Below are positions 16,868-27,300 of a DNA stretch of 64,000 nt, in pieces. Source of the stretch: an uncultured Clostridia bacterium (GTDB lineage: Bacteria > Bacillota > Clostridia > UBA1381); assembly GCA_934462715.1 (NCBI GenBank), contig CAKSIJ010000001.1:208931-272930 (forward strand), in the 5' to 3' direction. The notes beneath the pieces were generated by a model. It ran no database searches and was not told the DNA's origin. It saw nothing but the letters and a program-made list of their open reading frames with translations. The number at the start of each line of letters is the position of its first letter. Within the stretch, counting starts at the first letter, position 1. The translations under genes were made by a program, and so were the position numbers.

Positions 16868-19800
16868 TTAATCATAGTTTCTTACAATTATCAGTGTTTC
16901 GTCAAATGCTGAAATAACATAATCTCCGACTCTGATATCGGACGGTGTTGCCTCCGTTACCGGATTCTTTCTTGCACTCTTATCATAGATAACAACCTTA
17001 TCTCTCGAATATGTATTATCTCCGATAGTAAGCTTTCTGTAATACCGGCTTCCGTCATTTACATAGAACGTAGACGCTCCCACGCATTTTTCCACAAATG
17101 CTTTGGTTACATGAGTTGTCTGCCATACAGAATATGACGTACTGTTCTCGATTTTGGTATTTGAAACAGATATTTCGGGACGCAGACAGCCGACCTCAGG
17201 TTTACCGGTATTCGGGTCTATTTCTCCTACATCTGTTGCAAGCACACAGAATCCGCTGATTTTACCGCTTTCGGAATCTGTTGATATTCTCAGCAGATCG
17301 CCCGGCTTCAGCGATGTAATCGGTACGTTTGAAAGCTTTTTAAAATTCTCCGAGCTGACAGTATAGCTTACCGTTTCGGGATCTGCAAAGGTATAGGTCT
17401 GAAATTCGCCCTGAGTCCATATTCTGCTTTTCCTTTTTGTTGCGTACAGCTTAATGCTGTAGGTGATTTCATCACGCTTTTCATCATATACTGCTTCGGG
17501 TTCTTCCGCCACAACAACCGTGGTTTCATTTTCAAGCTTACCTGTTTTTCCACCCTTTGCAACATATCTGATAACCAGCCCTACTACGCCCGTCTGATCC
17601 ACATCATAAAATTCCATATTGCTCCAATAGCCGTTCGGAAGATTCGTTATCGTGGTCTTATATGCCTTGTATTCATCGTCTGTTGCGGACGAATCTGTCG
17701 GAATTACAAAATATGTGCCGTTATTGTTGCCTTCGCTTACTCTGTACCAGTAAATCAAGTCCCAGTAATTTGCACCTTTGCCGTTTACATTTGAAAAGTC
17801 CTTTTCAAATATATCCTTATCGCCGACATAAAAATCAAGATCCTTTCCCACATCCCCCGCAGAAGTTTTGGTATATGTCGTATCTGCAAGATATATCTCG
17901 TTTATTTCATTAGTACCGCTAATTGAATATTTTACCGCCTGCGGATTAAACGTACCCGCGTCTATTTTGGCAACCTTATCCGCAGTTATTTTTTTAGCGT
18001 AATATGTGCTTTCGTTCAAAGGTCCGTCATCCCATTTTTTGTGTACCTTAACCTTGTCCTTTAAAACCGCCTGCACCATCTGACCGTCCTGCGTGAACAG
18101 CTTAACGTTATATTTATCGTTATCCTCGTCATGAGTCAGCCTTACAATATATCCGTACTGCACGCCGTCATTATATGAGCCTACGGTAAAAGAAATAACT
18201 GCGCTGTACTTATCAAGCTCTGCCGTCACGGTTGAACCGCTCAACGGAATTTTGAAGCTTTTATTGTCTGTTCCGGCTTTATTCAATTTCTGCAAAGTCT
18301 TTGAAAGCGTATATTTTTCACCGTCAATTGTTATATTATCGGTTCCGATGCCGCTTACCTTGCCCGACACCTCATTGCCGATAATTTCAAGTCTTATGTG
18401 CGCCGCATTTTCGGTGTCCGGATACATAATTCCGTCTTTGCAAACAACCCTTGACGGCGCAGCCATAATTATTGAACCTGTCGGAATTGATGAGGCTTCG
18501 ATTATTTCACCGTCTTTAAATGCCGTAACAACCGCATCGTCAAGCTTAATATCCGGCTGAAGCTTTAAATTGTCATAAAGCACAGGATTTGAAGTATTGA
18601 TTTTTGCACTTTCATAGTACACATACGAATCAATGAATATTACGTTCCACTCAGAACCCTTTGAATTTTTCAAAAATGTGATTTCACCCGAATCCGGCTC
18701 AAACATCAGCTTTTTGTCATGCGCATAGTCTACGGCAGACCCGTTAAAAATCAGCTTTGCCTCCATAGGAATATCTATGTGCCGTACCTTGCCGTCATCC
18801 GAATAATACAATCTGTTTTCCGCGGTATTGTAGTTTTCAATATCCTCCGCTCTGATATTCAGATATTCGTTGTAATCGTCAAGTGCCGCAACAGCCTTTC
18901 CCATGTCCGGCTCATCAATATCATAATAAACGCTTACCCTCTTTCCGAGCAGTGAATCAAGCTCTGTTACCGTCTTTAAATCCACGAAATTATATAGATT
19001 TTCATTAATGTTAAGATACCCCTTGCTTACCGCACCGTCGGGTGAATATAGCGACGTTACGGAGTTTGACGTCACAACCCCCTGTGCCGTTTCAAGATTC
19101 AGATATTCTTCCATAAAGCCTTTGCCGAAAGAATACTTGTCACTGCCGAAGCAGTTAACGCATTTTGCGTCAAGCATATTATAAAGCAGAATAACGGCGT
19201 CCTCATAGGAAATGCAATCGTTTCCTCCGATTGTGATTCCCTTTGTTATGTTGTATTTTACCGCCTTGCCGTAAAAATACGTTTCGTTATTCACTTCCGA
19301 ACCCTCGGGTGCTTCGTAACCGAGAATACGCATAAGAATACTTGCCGCCTGCGAAAGCGTTATATCACTGTCCGGCGCATATATTCCCTCTCCCAAGCCG
19401 GTTACGGCTTCTTTGTTGATAAGACTTGCAACCGCACGGTAGCAGTCATTTTCCGATGTAACGTCCTTAAAGCTGTAATATCCCTTTTCCTTTGAAAAGT
19501 CCCCGCCGTAGTTTACAAGCTTTGCCGTGTAAACCGCAAATTCTCCTCGTGTGACGTTTGCGAAATAATTGATTCCGTCACCATCAAAAATACCCAGCTG
19601 ACTTAAAATATCGGTTTTTATCTGTGTGTTCTTTTTCAGTACTTTTTCATCGGTTTTTCCGCCGTTATTACCGTCATTTTTTACATCGTCTGTTTTATTG
19701 CCGTTTTCGGCATCACCGGTATTGTCCTCTTTGCTCTCTTTTTCCTTTATCTTCTCCGCAAGACTGTTATAAAGCTCCTCTGCTTCACTGCTTTCACATT

Positions 19801-19987
19801 CGTAATTATCCTGCAGCTGAGTAAGAATATCTGTGCTGTCCTCCTCAAGCTCCTTTACCGTCGAATACTTGCGTGCGCAGTTTTCAAGATATTGCATTGC
19901 GCCGTTCTCGTCATATGCAGATACCGGAATTACCGACGCTGTCATCGCTGAAATAATTATTGCCGCAGCAACTTTTTTTATCATCAT
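16868..19987 (-). CDS. SLH-domain surface protein
   Basis: 1039 aa. Signal peptide ends around VSAYD. A charged helical stretch follows (about 35-120, EEDSTDIL...EKIKEKESK). About three SLH-like units span 125-290, seen as TRGEFAVYTAKLV, FKDVTSENDCYRAVASLI and LSQAASILMRILGY, which should bind the secondary cell-wall polymer. The remaining 700 residues are beta-rich and unassigned. I cannot name an enzyme domain, so it may be a scaffold or glycan-binding protein. GGAGGG lies two bases before the first ATG and five before a second one; the second (19984) has the better spacing. The leader carries the long hairpin element. Confidence 0.7.
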   Translation of the reverse strand: MMIKKVAAAIIISAMTASVIPVSAYDENGAMQYLENCARKYSTVKELEEDSTDILTQLQDNYECESSEAEELYNSLAEKIKEKESKEDNTGDAENGNKTDDVKNDGNNGGKTDEKVLKKNTQIKTDILSQLGIFDGDGINYFANVTRGEFAVYTAKLVNYGGDFSKEKGYYSFKDVTSENDCYRAVASLINKEAVTGLGEGIYAPDSDITLSQAASILMRILGYEAPEGSEVNNETYFYGKAVKYNITKGITIGGNDCISYEDAVILLYNMLDAKCVNCFGSDKYSFGKGFMEEYLNLETAQGVVTSNSVTSLYSPDGAVSKGYLNINENLYNFVDLKTVTELDSLLGKRVSVYYDIDEPDMGKAVAALDDYNEYLNIRAEDIENYNTAENRLYYSDDGKVRHIDIPMEAKLIFNGSAVDYAHDKKLMFEPDSGEITFLKNSKGSEWNVIFIDSYVYYESAKINTSNPVLYDNLKLQPDIKLDDAVVTAFKDGEIIEASSIPTGSIIMAAPSRVVCKDGIMYPDTENAAHIRLEIIGNEVSGKVSGIGTDNITIDGEKYTLSKTLQKLNKAGTDNKSFKIPLSGSTVTAELDKYSAVISFTVGSYNDGVQYGYIVRLTHDEDNDKYNVKLFTQDGQMVQAVLKDKVKVHKKWDDGPLNESTYYAKKITADKVAKIDAGTFNPQAVKYSISGTNEINEIYLADTTYTKTSAGDVGKDLDFYVGDKDIFEKDFSNVNGKGANYWDLIYWYRVSEGNNNGTYFVIPTDSSATDDEYKAYKTTITNLPNGYWSNMEFYDVDQTGVVGLVIRYVAKGGKTGKLENETTVVVAEEPEAVYDEKRDEITYSIKLYATKRKSRIWTQGEFQTYTFADPETVSYTVSSENFKKLSNVPITSLKPGDLLRISTDSESGKISGFCVLATDVGEIDPNTGKPEVGCLRPEISVSNTKIENSTSYSVWQTTHVTKAFVEKCVGASTFYVNDGSRYYRKLTIGDNTYSRDKVVIYDKSARKNPVTEATPSDIRVGDYVISAFDETLIIVRNYD

Positions 19988-19990
19988 AAC

Positions 19991-20130
19991 CCTCCATTCC
20001 GCCGCCGTACGGCGGCATAAATCAAAACGTGAAAAAGATACCGTATATGCTGACTTTTTTAAGAGGTTTGGCTTATATTTATACTCCGAACCCCGAAAAC
20101 AGATAAAATGCGCAGCATATTTTTCACGTT
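19991..20130 (-). repeat. Leader hairpin element, long copy 2
   Basis: Same element as 13350-13485. The identical 16-bp palindrome (20001-20016) lies directly upstream of the GGAGGG of the SLH gene. An AACGTGAAAAAGAT arm (20026-20039) is matched by the inverted arm TATTTTTCACGTT ending at 20130. The internal segments TTTATACTCC and ATGCGCAGCATA are shared with copy 1. It occupies almost the whole intergenic gap. Confidence 0.7.
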
Positions 20131-20157
20131 ATATATTCTCCTTTTGCCAAAAGCCGC

Positions 20158-23100
20158 TTAATAGTTAAAGTCCAGCAGACCTGCAATCATTTTTGCCGCC
20201 TGCGCTCTTGTTACATTATCCTTTGGCGCAAAACGTCCGTCCTCCAGACCGATTACTATCAGACATTCGTGCAGAATCGAAACACTCTGCTTCGCCCATT
20301 CGGAAATTTCGTCAGCGTCCGGAAACGGGAAGATTGTGAAGTAATAGTCGAGTGATTTTCCCGATGCTTCAGCCGCTCTTACAAGTATCGTTGAGATTTC
20401 CTCTCTCGTTACCGTTCTGCCGACTCCGAACAGATTATCTCCTATACCGTTTATAACTCTGTTCTGATAGCAGATTTCAATGTATTCGGTGTACCATTTG
20501 CCCTGTTCAACATCCGAAAACGTCATTTGTTCGGCATTTTCTTTTGCAGTAAGCTTAAATGCAGACGCTATGATACGGCACAGTTCCTCACGCTTGATTT
20601 CATCGTTCGGCGCAAATATTCTTTCCGCCTTACCCGATATTGCTCCGAGATTGTAGAGCTTATTGATACTGTATTCCGCCCATTTGGCATTATCCAGATC
20701 ATCGAAAATTTTCATATCGGCGGCTTTTGAATCGTCCTCGTACCAATCGGGAACCTTGCCTGTGTTGTTTCCGTTTTTGAATATAATATCCGAACCCGTG
20801 CTTTTGTTTCCTCCGGTACTTCCTCCCGTGCTGCCGTCGTTATTTCCGCCGTTTCCTCCGTTTGATTTCTTTGCTTCGTCCGAAGCGCATTTTTCAAAAG
20901 TTTCTTTCAGCTCTGCAATTGTCAGAGAATTTTCTGCTGATTTTACCGCTTTATAAAAGCTCTCAGACGCTGCAAGCTTTTTGCTTTCGGTCAGACCGTT
21001 ATATACCGAATAGCTTATATTGTGAATATCATTATATTGGTTAAGTACAGAATATATTGTTGAATATGACGTCTGCGACAGTATATCCTCAGCGATAACC
21101 GCAGCATTGAAAATATCGCCGATATTCTTGTAGCCCTGTGATGATTTCAGCTTTTTAATAACGGCTGTCTGCTGTGTTTCTCCGAAGCTCTGCACAAAGG
21201 TCTTGTATGCGTTGTTGTCCGCAATCCCCCAGAAGCCGTCTGCATGATTTTCCTTAATCTCGTTCACGCAATCCGCAGTTTCACCCTCCAGTGCAAGACC
21301 GATTTCAAGTGCGTGTCTGTATACGCTCTTAAAATAGCTGACGGCATTTTCCGCACCCGAAGCATACGGCTTATTCTGCAAAATCGAATTATATATAAAA
21401 TCCTTGTTTGCAAACTTTTCAAAATTCTCATCAAGAATCCTGAACGGATCAAGTCCGCTGTTAAATATATCCGTTGAAGATACTCCCTTTGCGGTTGTTT
21501 GCTTGTCTATCTGTGCAAGATAAGCTTTTGCGTCGTCAATATCAATATAGTTGATTTCTCTTTCGCAGTCAGAGTCCTCAAAAGGTATTGTCAACACAAT
21601 TTTGTATGCACATTTTTCAGCATTTTCGTGCATTGCAAAGCTGTAATTGATTTCTCCGTTTTTGCCGGTACGGATAACCTCCGCTCTTTTATATGCTTCA
21701 GTGCTGCCGTCTGAATCTTTTTTGTACATTTTCAAAATTATGGGCAGCTGCATACGCTTGGATTTGCTTTGTCCGGTAATTTCAACAAGCTCCTTTTCGG
21801 GATCGTATCCTGCCGTTATGCTTGTTTCGTTCTTCGGTGCAATGTCGGTTTCTGTGCTTATGCCGGAGAAAGTATTTGACAAAACATTGTTCAAAAGCTC
21901 GCCCGGTTTGCCGTTTTCTCTTGCAAAAACACATATTTCGTAGCCGTCGCACTCTGAAATTTTATCAACCGCAGTTGTCGCCGTAATTGTGCTTGTTCCC
22001 TTTGCGGATATGCTTCCCTCGCTGACTGTAACGCTCTGCGCCGCTTTGTTCTTATACACGGTGATAACATAATACACATCTCTGTCAGTATTTGAATTAT
22101 TCGTAAAGGTTACTCTTATTTTATTTGAAAGAACTCTGTCAACCTTGTAGGTCACCGGGTATTCATCGGTTGAAAATCTGTATTTTCTGTCGGTATCGAG
22201 GTTTCCCGGAACGCTTGCGCCTTTTGCAATTGCCGCCATATCCTTTTTAAGAGTAAGAGTATATTCTTTTTCTGTGTCTAACGGATATTCCGGCGTTATT
22301 GTCAGCTTTTTGCCGTCCGCATCATATGCAAACGGTATATTCTGAACATCGTCTGCCAATGATATGTTGCCGACAATCGTTTCAGGGTTAATGTTATTTG
22401 AAAATTCAAAGACAATGCTTGAATTGACATCGGATAGTTTTCCGCCTGAAATATTCGGTGTTATGCTCTTTATGTTAAAATCCGTTCCGCACGGCACAAC
22501 ATATGCTTCCTTAACCAGCTGATTTTTGCTGAACCAGAAAGACAGCTTTCCCGAATATGAGCTGCAATCAAAGTCACCCGAGCCTATTTTGTTTCCGTCA
22601 ACGTATATTGTTTTTGACATATATCCGTCGGCTGCGCTGTGTTCTGTCGGGTAATCTATAATAACGCTTACGCTGTGCCAGCCTTCGTTTCTTCCCTGTG
22701 TTACATACGCTCCGCCTCCCGGTACCTGAAGCCATCTGTATTCAGTCTCGTACCAACTGTTGCTTCCGCCGCCCTCAAACATCCTGTTTGCACTTTCTCC
22801 GTACTTAATATCCATGTCTATATCGGCTGTTCCGGTATCGTACAGAGTAAATGTGGCAATATGAGGGGTTTTAACATCAACCGATACGTCGGGGTATGAA
22901 TTTTCATCATTTATCCCTTGACAAAATGTCATATAAACGTAGTCCCTCATACCGGTAAAATCTTCGACACGTCCGACATAATTATTCGGCTCGTCGATTA
23001 TGTAATTTGCCTTATCGTCAATGTTATCCACAACGGTGAGCAGCAGCTTTGCTGTCTTTTGGTTTGCTCCCGCACCTGTTGTTGCGGTAATTACGGTATA

Positions 23101-24309
23101 TCCTCCGCTTAAAGCCGTAATTGTTCCGTTTTCGTCAACCTCGGCAATTTCTGGGTATTCCGACGTAAAAGTATAATTATCAAGGGATACCTTTGTTCTT
23201 GTTATTTCAGAGGTTGTATCGCCCATTTCTCCGCTTGCTTCATACAAAACTATATCCTGTGTATCTCCCGTCTGCATAAGCGAGGAGGTTTCGGATATGT
23301 CCAGCTTTTTCGGACTTACAATGAGAATTCCGCTGCCGTCATATGGCTTAAACCAGTCTTCCTTTTCGGCATACGGAGCTATTGTGTCATTCTTTACGAT
23401 TCTGATGTCATCTATATAATAAATATCATAATTTTCAGAATCCTTTTGCTTGGAAAGTCCGTTCGGGAAAACTATTTCAATATTTCCCGTTGTCGGATTA
23501 TGTACATAATCCAAAGTAACCGTTTTCCATGCGTTCTTTGATATAGTATACTTTTCCGATACCGCACTTGCTATCGGATAGTATGTATTATTATAAATAT
23601 CTGTTGTAGTTATGTTGATATATGTATTTGCTCCGCTTTGCGCACGTTCTGCGTACACCTTAAATTGCAGAGTATAACATTCGCCGTCTTTCAGATCACC
23701 GCAGAATTTTCTTGACGGAATTGTCATTTTGATGTTGTCGCCCGAACCGCCGGATTTAATGTCATATTCAAATTTCAGACTTCCGCCGTCGTTTTCACTT
23801 GCGTCAACCGTGCTGTCCCAGCTTATTTTTGCATATGTGCTTGTCCAGTCGCTCACCTCTGCAGCGTTGTCAAAGCTGTAGCTTCCCGTACCTGCTGCCG
23901 AGTTTACGGCAGGTGCGGCAAAAACAGCCGCTGTTGTTTTCGTGCTGTATGTGATTTCTTCATTTTCTTCGGTCGGAGCTTCCGTCGGCTTCGGTTCTTC
24001 GGGTGATTCCGTTTCTTCTGCTTCATTGGACTGTGTATCGCCGTCTGGCTCCTTTGAGTCCTCACCCTCCGTTGTATCGTCGGACGGTTTCTCGTTGTTT
24101 TGTTCCTCTGCTTCTTCGGTATTTTCCGTCTGCTCCGTATTATCGGCATTATCATCAATACCCGGTTCTGCTGTCGCTACGGTTTCTTCAAAAACTTTCT
24201 CCGCAGCCCGGTCGCTGCTGTCGGTGCGGATTTCATCTGAGGCAAGTATACCGGCTGTCCCCTGCACCGTCATGGCACATACAATTGCCAAGGCTATAAT
24301 CTTTTTCAT
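20158..24309 (-). CDS. Large SLH-anchored modular glycan-binding protein
   Basis: 1383 aa. Signal peptide (about 1-24), an acidic Glu/Thr/Pro-rich linker (25-130), then a CBM-like sandwich (about 143-305, ending in IYYIDDIRIV), a Big/Ig-like domain (about 325-425, ITALSGGYTVITATTG), a LamG-like domain (about 440-610), an SbsA-type Ig-like domain (about 613-716), beta-rich and helical segments, and three C-terminal SLH units (about 1205-1383). No catalytic domain is recognised. It is probably attached to the wall and holds substrate for the exported beta-helix proteins encoded next to it. The start follows AAAGGAG. The first three modules recur in the two upstream neighbours. Confidence 0.7.
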   Translation of the reverse strand: MKKIIALAIVCAMTVQGTAGILASDEIRTDSSDRAAEKVFEETVATAEPGIDDNADNTEQTENTEEAEEQNNEKPSDDTTEGEDSKEPDGDTQSNEAEETESPEEPKPTEAPTEENEEITYSTKTTAAVFAAPAVNSAAGTGSYSFDNAAEVSDWTSTYAKISWDSTVDASENDGGSLKFEYDIKSGGSGDNIKMTIPSRKFCGDLKDGECYTLQFKVYAERAQSGANTYINITTTDIYNNTYYPIASAVSEKYTISKNAWKTVTLDYVHNPTTGNIEIVFPNGLSKQKDSENYDIYYIDDIRIVKNDTIAPYAEKEDWFKPYDGSGILIVSPKKLDISETSSLMQTGDTQDIVLYEASGEMGDTTSEITRTKVSLDNYTFTSEYPEIAEVDENGTITALSGGYTVITATTGAGANQKTAKLLLTVVDNIDDKANYIIDEPNNYVGRVEDFTGMRDYVYMTFCQGINDENSYPDVSVDVKTPHIATFTLYDTGTADIDMDIKYGESANRMFEGGGSNSWYETEYRWLQVPGGGAYVTQGRNEGWHSVSVIIDYPTEHSAADGYMSKTIYVDGNKIGSGDFDCSSYSGKLSFWFSKNQLVKEAYVVPCGTDFNIKSITPNISGGKLSDVNSSIVFEFSNNINPETIVGNISLADDVQNIPFAYDADGKKLTITPEYPLDTEKEYTLTLKKDMAAIAKGASVPGNLDTDRKYRFSTDEYPVTYKVDRVLSNKIRVTFTNNSNTDRDVYYVITVYKNKAAQSVTVSEGSISAKGTSTITATTAVDKISECDGYEICVFARENGKPGELLNNVLSNTFSGISTETDIAPKNETSITAGYDPEKELVEITGQSKSKRMQLPIILKMYKKDSDGSTEAYKRAEVIRTGKNGEINYSFAMHENAEKCAYKIVLTIPFEDSDCEREINYIDIDDAKAYLAQIDKQTTAKGVSSTDIFNSGLDPFRILDENFEKFANKDFIYNSILQNKPYASGAENAVSYFKSVYRHALEIGLALEGETADCVNEIKENHADGFWGIADNNAYKTFVQSFGETQQTAVIKKLKSSQGYKNIGDIFNAAVIAEDILSQTSYSTIYSVLNQYNDIHNISYSVYNGLTESKKLAASESFYKAVKSAENSLTIAELKETFEKCASDEAKKSNGGNGGNNDGSTGGSTGGNKSTGSDIIFKNGNNTGKVPDWYEDDSKAADMKIFDDLDNAKWAEYSINKLYNLGAISGKAERIFAPNDEIKREELCRIIASAFKLTAKENAEQMTFSDVEQGKWYTEYIEICYQNRVINGIGDNLFGVGRTVTREEISTILVRAAEASGKSLDYYFTIFPFPDADEISEWAKQSVSILHECLIVIGLEDGRFAPKDNVTRAQAAKMIAGLLDFNY

Positions 24310-24344
24310 ATAAAACTCCTTTCTTTTTCACATTATGGAGATTT

Positions 24345-24366
24345 GGGTCTGCCGCAGCAGACCCTC
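24345..24366. other. Intercistronic GC-rich hairpin
   Basis: GGGTCTGC pairs with GCAGACCC around a CGCA-type loop, between two operon genes. No T-run follows on the minus strand, so it is more likely a processing or stability hairpin than a terminator. Confidence 0.4.
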
Positions 24367-24374
24367 TCCGTTAT

Positions 24375-27300
24375 TTAATTGCTTTCCTTTGAACAATAAG
24401 GCTTCATACCGTTGATTCCGTTCCACAGGTAACATTCCAATGTGTTGCCGTCATCGCAATAACCGCTTATTGTTATCTGTCCGTCAACAGGCTTCGGAAT
24501 ATCCGAAACGGCTGTGCTTATCAGTTTTCCGCTACTGTCCTTTTGTGCAAGAATCACTTTGCCGGCGAGCGCACCGTCACAATCATATATAAAGCTTACA
24601 TATCTCTTTGCGTCACCGGGAACAATTTCCGTGCGGTTGAATTTTACGCTGCCGTCAATACTCAGACAATATTTTTCACTGACCGTTTCACATCTGTAAT
24701 TCTTTGACAGATTCACAGCTGTTACAGTGCAGTAATACTCTCCTGTTTCGGGCAGCCATACCTTATCGGTGTTGGTATCGAGCGTGTTTTTATACACAAT
24801 TTGACTCATGTCCTCTGTTTTGGAAATAACCAGCCTGTATGAGCTTGCGCCCGATACGTTATTCCAGATGAAAGTTACCGTCTTGTCATCGCCTATATCC
24901 GCCAATCTGATTATCGGTGCTTCCTGTTCGCGTCTGTTAACCTTTACGGTATTTCCCATATTCGCAAAATTAATCGGCTTGAACTGGGGCATAATCGTAA
25001 AGAGCGATGAATTTTCTTTCATTGTCAGATCTCTGTTATCAAAATCTTCAAACCAAGACGAAATCTCATCTGTTACTTTACGGTCATTTCCTTCATAGAC
25101 CCCATCGAGCAAATCGACAGATACCGTTGTCCATGAAATCTCTCCGTTTTCAAAATCGTCGAGAATAAAGCTCTCTGCCGATGTGATTTCGCTGTCAGAC
25201 GAAATATTTCCCGAAACGGTAAACACGTTCTTAATGCAGACCGGAAGCGTTGATTTATTAGCGCTTGCATAAATTGAAACCGCACTTCCCGTATCTATTC
25301 CGGTATTATCGGTATAAACCGGCACGCCGTCACAATACCACTGTAATTTAAGCTTATTATTTCCCTTGTCGGTAAGCTTGCATATAAGTCTGTGCCAGCC
25401 TGCGCTTCTGCTCCAGCGGTAACCGGAGGCAAAAATCTCGGCAAGTCCCGGAATCCATCTGTCCTCCATTAACAGTGTTTTCGTCTCATCGTTAAACATA
25501 AATCCGATGTTCACACTTCCCATGGCGTCTGTTTTTGAAAGTCCCGAATCGTAGTATGTGAATCCGAGTATCATACCGTCCGCCGCCGTAATTCCGGTAT
25601 CGGCTGACCTTGTTGAATATGGTCTGTAGGCTTCTCCCACATATACCGGGTCGCTGTCCGAAACATAACCGCCGTTTCCGTCAAAGCGGTATATGCCATC
25701 GTTTTCACTCTTGCAGACAACGCTTATACTTGCGGTGTTTCCGTTAGTATCGGTCACGGTAAGCTTTGCAATTCCTCCGGATACCGCGGTGATTGTTCCG
25801 TCTCTTACGCTAATCACATCGTTGTCCGAAGCAGCAGAAGCAATAACCGCTTTTTCCGCTCTGAGCTTCAGCTCGCTGCCGTCAACAATTCCGTTTCCGT
25901 CCGAATCGTTTTCCTCCGCAAATATATTATACGCTTCTATTGGTGTGCTTTCACCAACGTTAAGCACCGCCTTTGTTTCGGACAAATCAAGTGCCTTAGG
26001 CTTATACTTATATTCCGTTTCGGAATATATATCGTTAAGTCCCGGCAGGGGCAGAGCTTGTTCGGAGTAAAGAACACGGTCAACCGTCACATCGTCAATA
26101 TAGAATATATCGCCTACCGAACACTCGGTGAAAGAAATCACCGCCGAATTTTTGTTGCTGTTCGATACCCAGTAGCAGTATACCTGAGTCCAGCTTCCCT
26201 CGGGAAGATTTACCTCTCCGCTTCCCTCTATATTATACGGGAAATCCACAACACTTGCAATATTCGCAGGGTTTTTGTCTGTGGAAATTTTTGCCTTTGC
26301 AGAATTTTTAACCGTATCCGCATAAATCCATGCGCTTATTTTATAAATTTCACCCGGCTTGGCTTTCTCGCCTATCAGCTTCTTTATTGCGGTATTCGAG
26401 CCTTGAATAATCTCATATTTCATAGCCTTGCTTCCGCCATGAACCGTTTCGCCGCTCAGCTCGGCTTTCTGACGCATACTTCCCATTACACTGAGGTTGC
26501 CCTCATATGTCAGATTATACTTTTCATTTTTGAAATCCCACCAAATATCAACGGGATTCATTCCGAATACCTTTTTCTGCGCTATCGTGAGGTTATTTTT
26601 AATTACCCCGTTCCACGGCGAGCCTGCGTCAAAATATTTGTCCTCGTCATATGTACCGTCTGCTTTTTTGGAATCGAGATATGCCTTTTCCTTTGCGCTG
26701 TCATCGAGCAGACCCTGCCAGAAGTCATATGTATTTTTCCATTTTTCTTCATCGTAGCCGTCCGCATTTACAACCTCGGGCGCCCAGTTTTTATAGCCTC
26801 TCAGCCACCCTCCGAGCTTCACTCTCGTATCGAATTTTTCAAACGAGCAGTCAATGAACATATTGTTTGTTATCTTGTTGTCACGGCCGCCGCTGATCAG
26901 ACCGGCGGAAAGGCTGTCGGAAACAATGTTGTTTGACACGGTAAATCCGGAGGTACCGTTATCGAGGTAAATTCCGTGAACACCTCCCCAATTTTTATAT
27001 GATTTTGTCAAATCGTGAACATAGTTGTTCAAAATCTTTGTTCCGGTGTATTCCTTTACGTTTATTCCGTAAATCGCACCTGCGTCCGACAGTCCGCGGA
27101 CTACGTTATATATCTCGTTATTTTCAATCAGCATACCGTTGCTTTTCGGTTCGAGATATACGCCCTGGCTTGCGGAATCGTGAATTACGTTATTCTTAAC
27201 CGTATTTCCCATACCCTCCAGAGAAACGCCCGCAGTGTTTGTGCTTTCTGGTGCGTATTCATAAATATGGCAGTTTTCAACGCTGTTGTTTCCGGGGGTC

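Noticed and set aside
23942..24313. Ser-rich plus-strand frame opposite the acidic linker
   Set aside because: Produced by reading the Glu/Thr-rich linker codons in reverse.
24345..24366. Terminator splitting the large operon
   Set aside because: Strong hairpin but no T-run on the transcribed strand, and no new promoter before the next gene.
26058..26936. 292-aa plus-strand open frame
   Set aside because: Antisense shadow of the 1533-aa protein, which has signal peptide, domains and ribosome site; the shadow has none.
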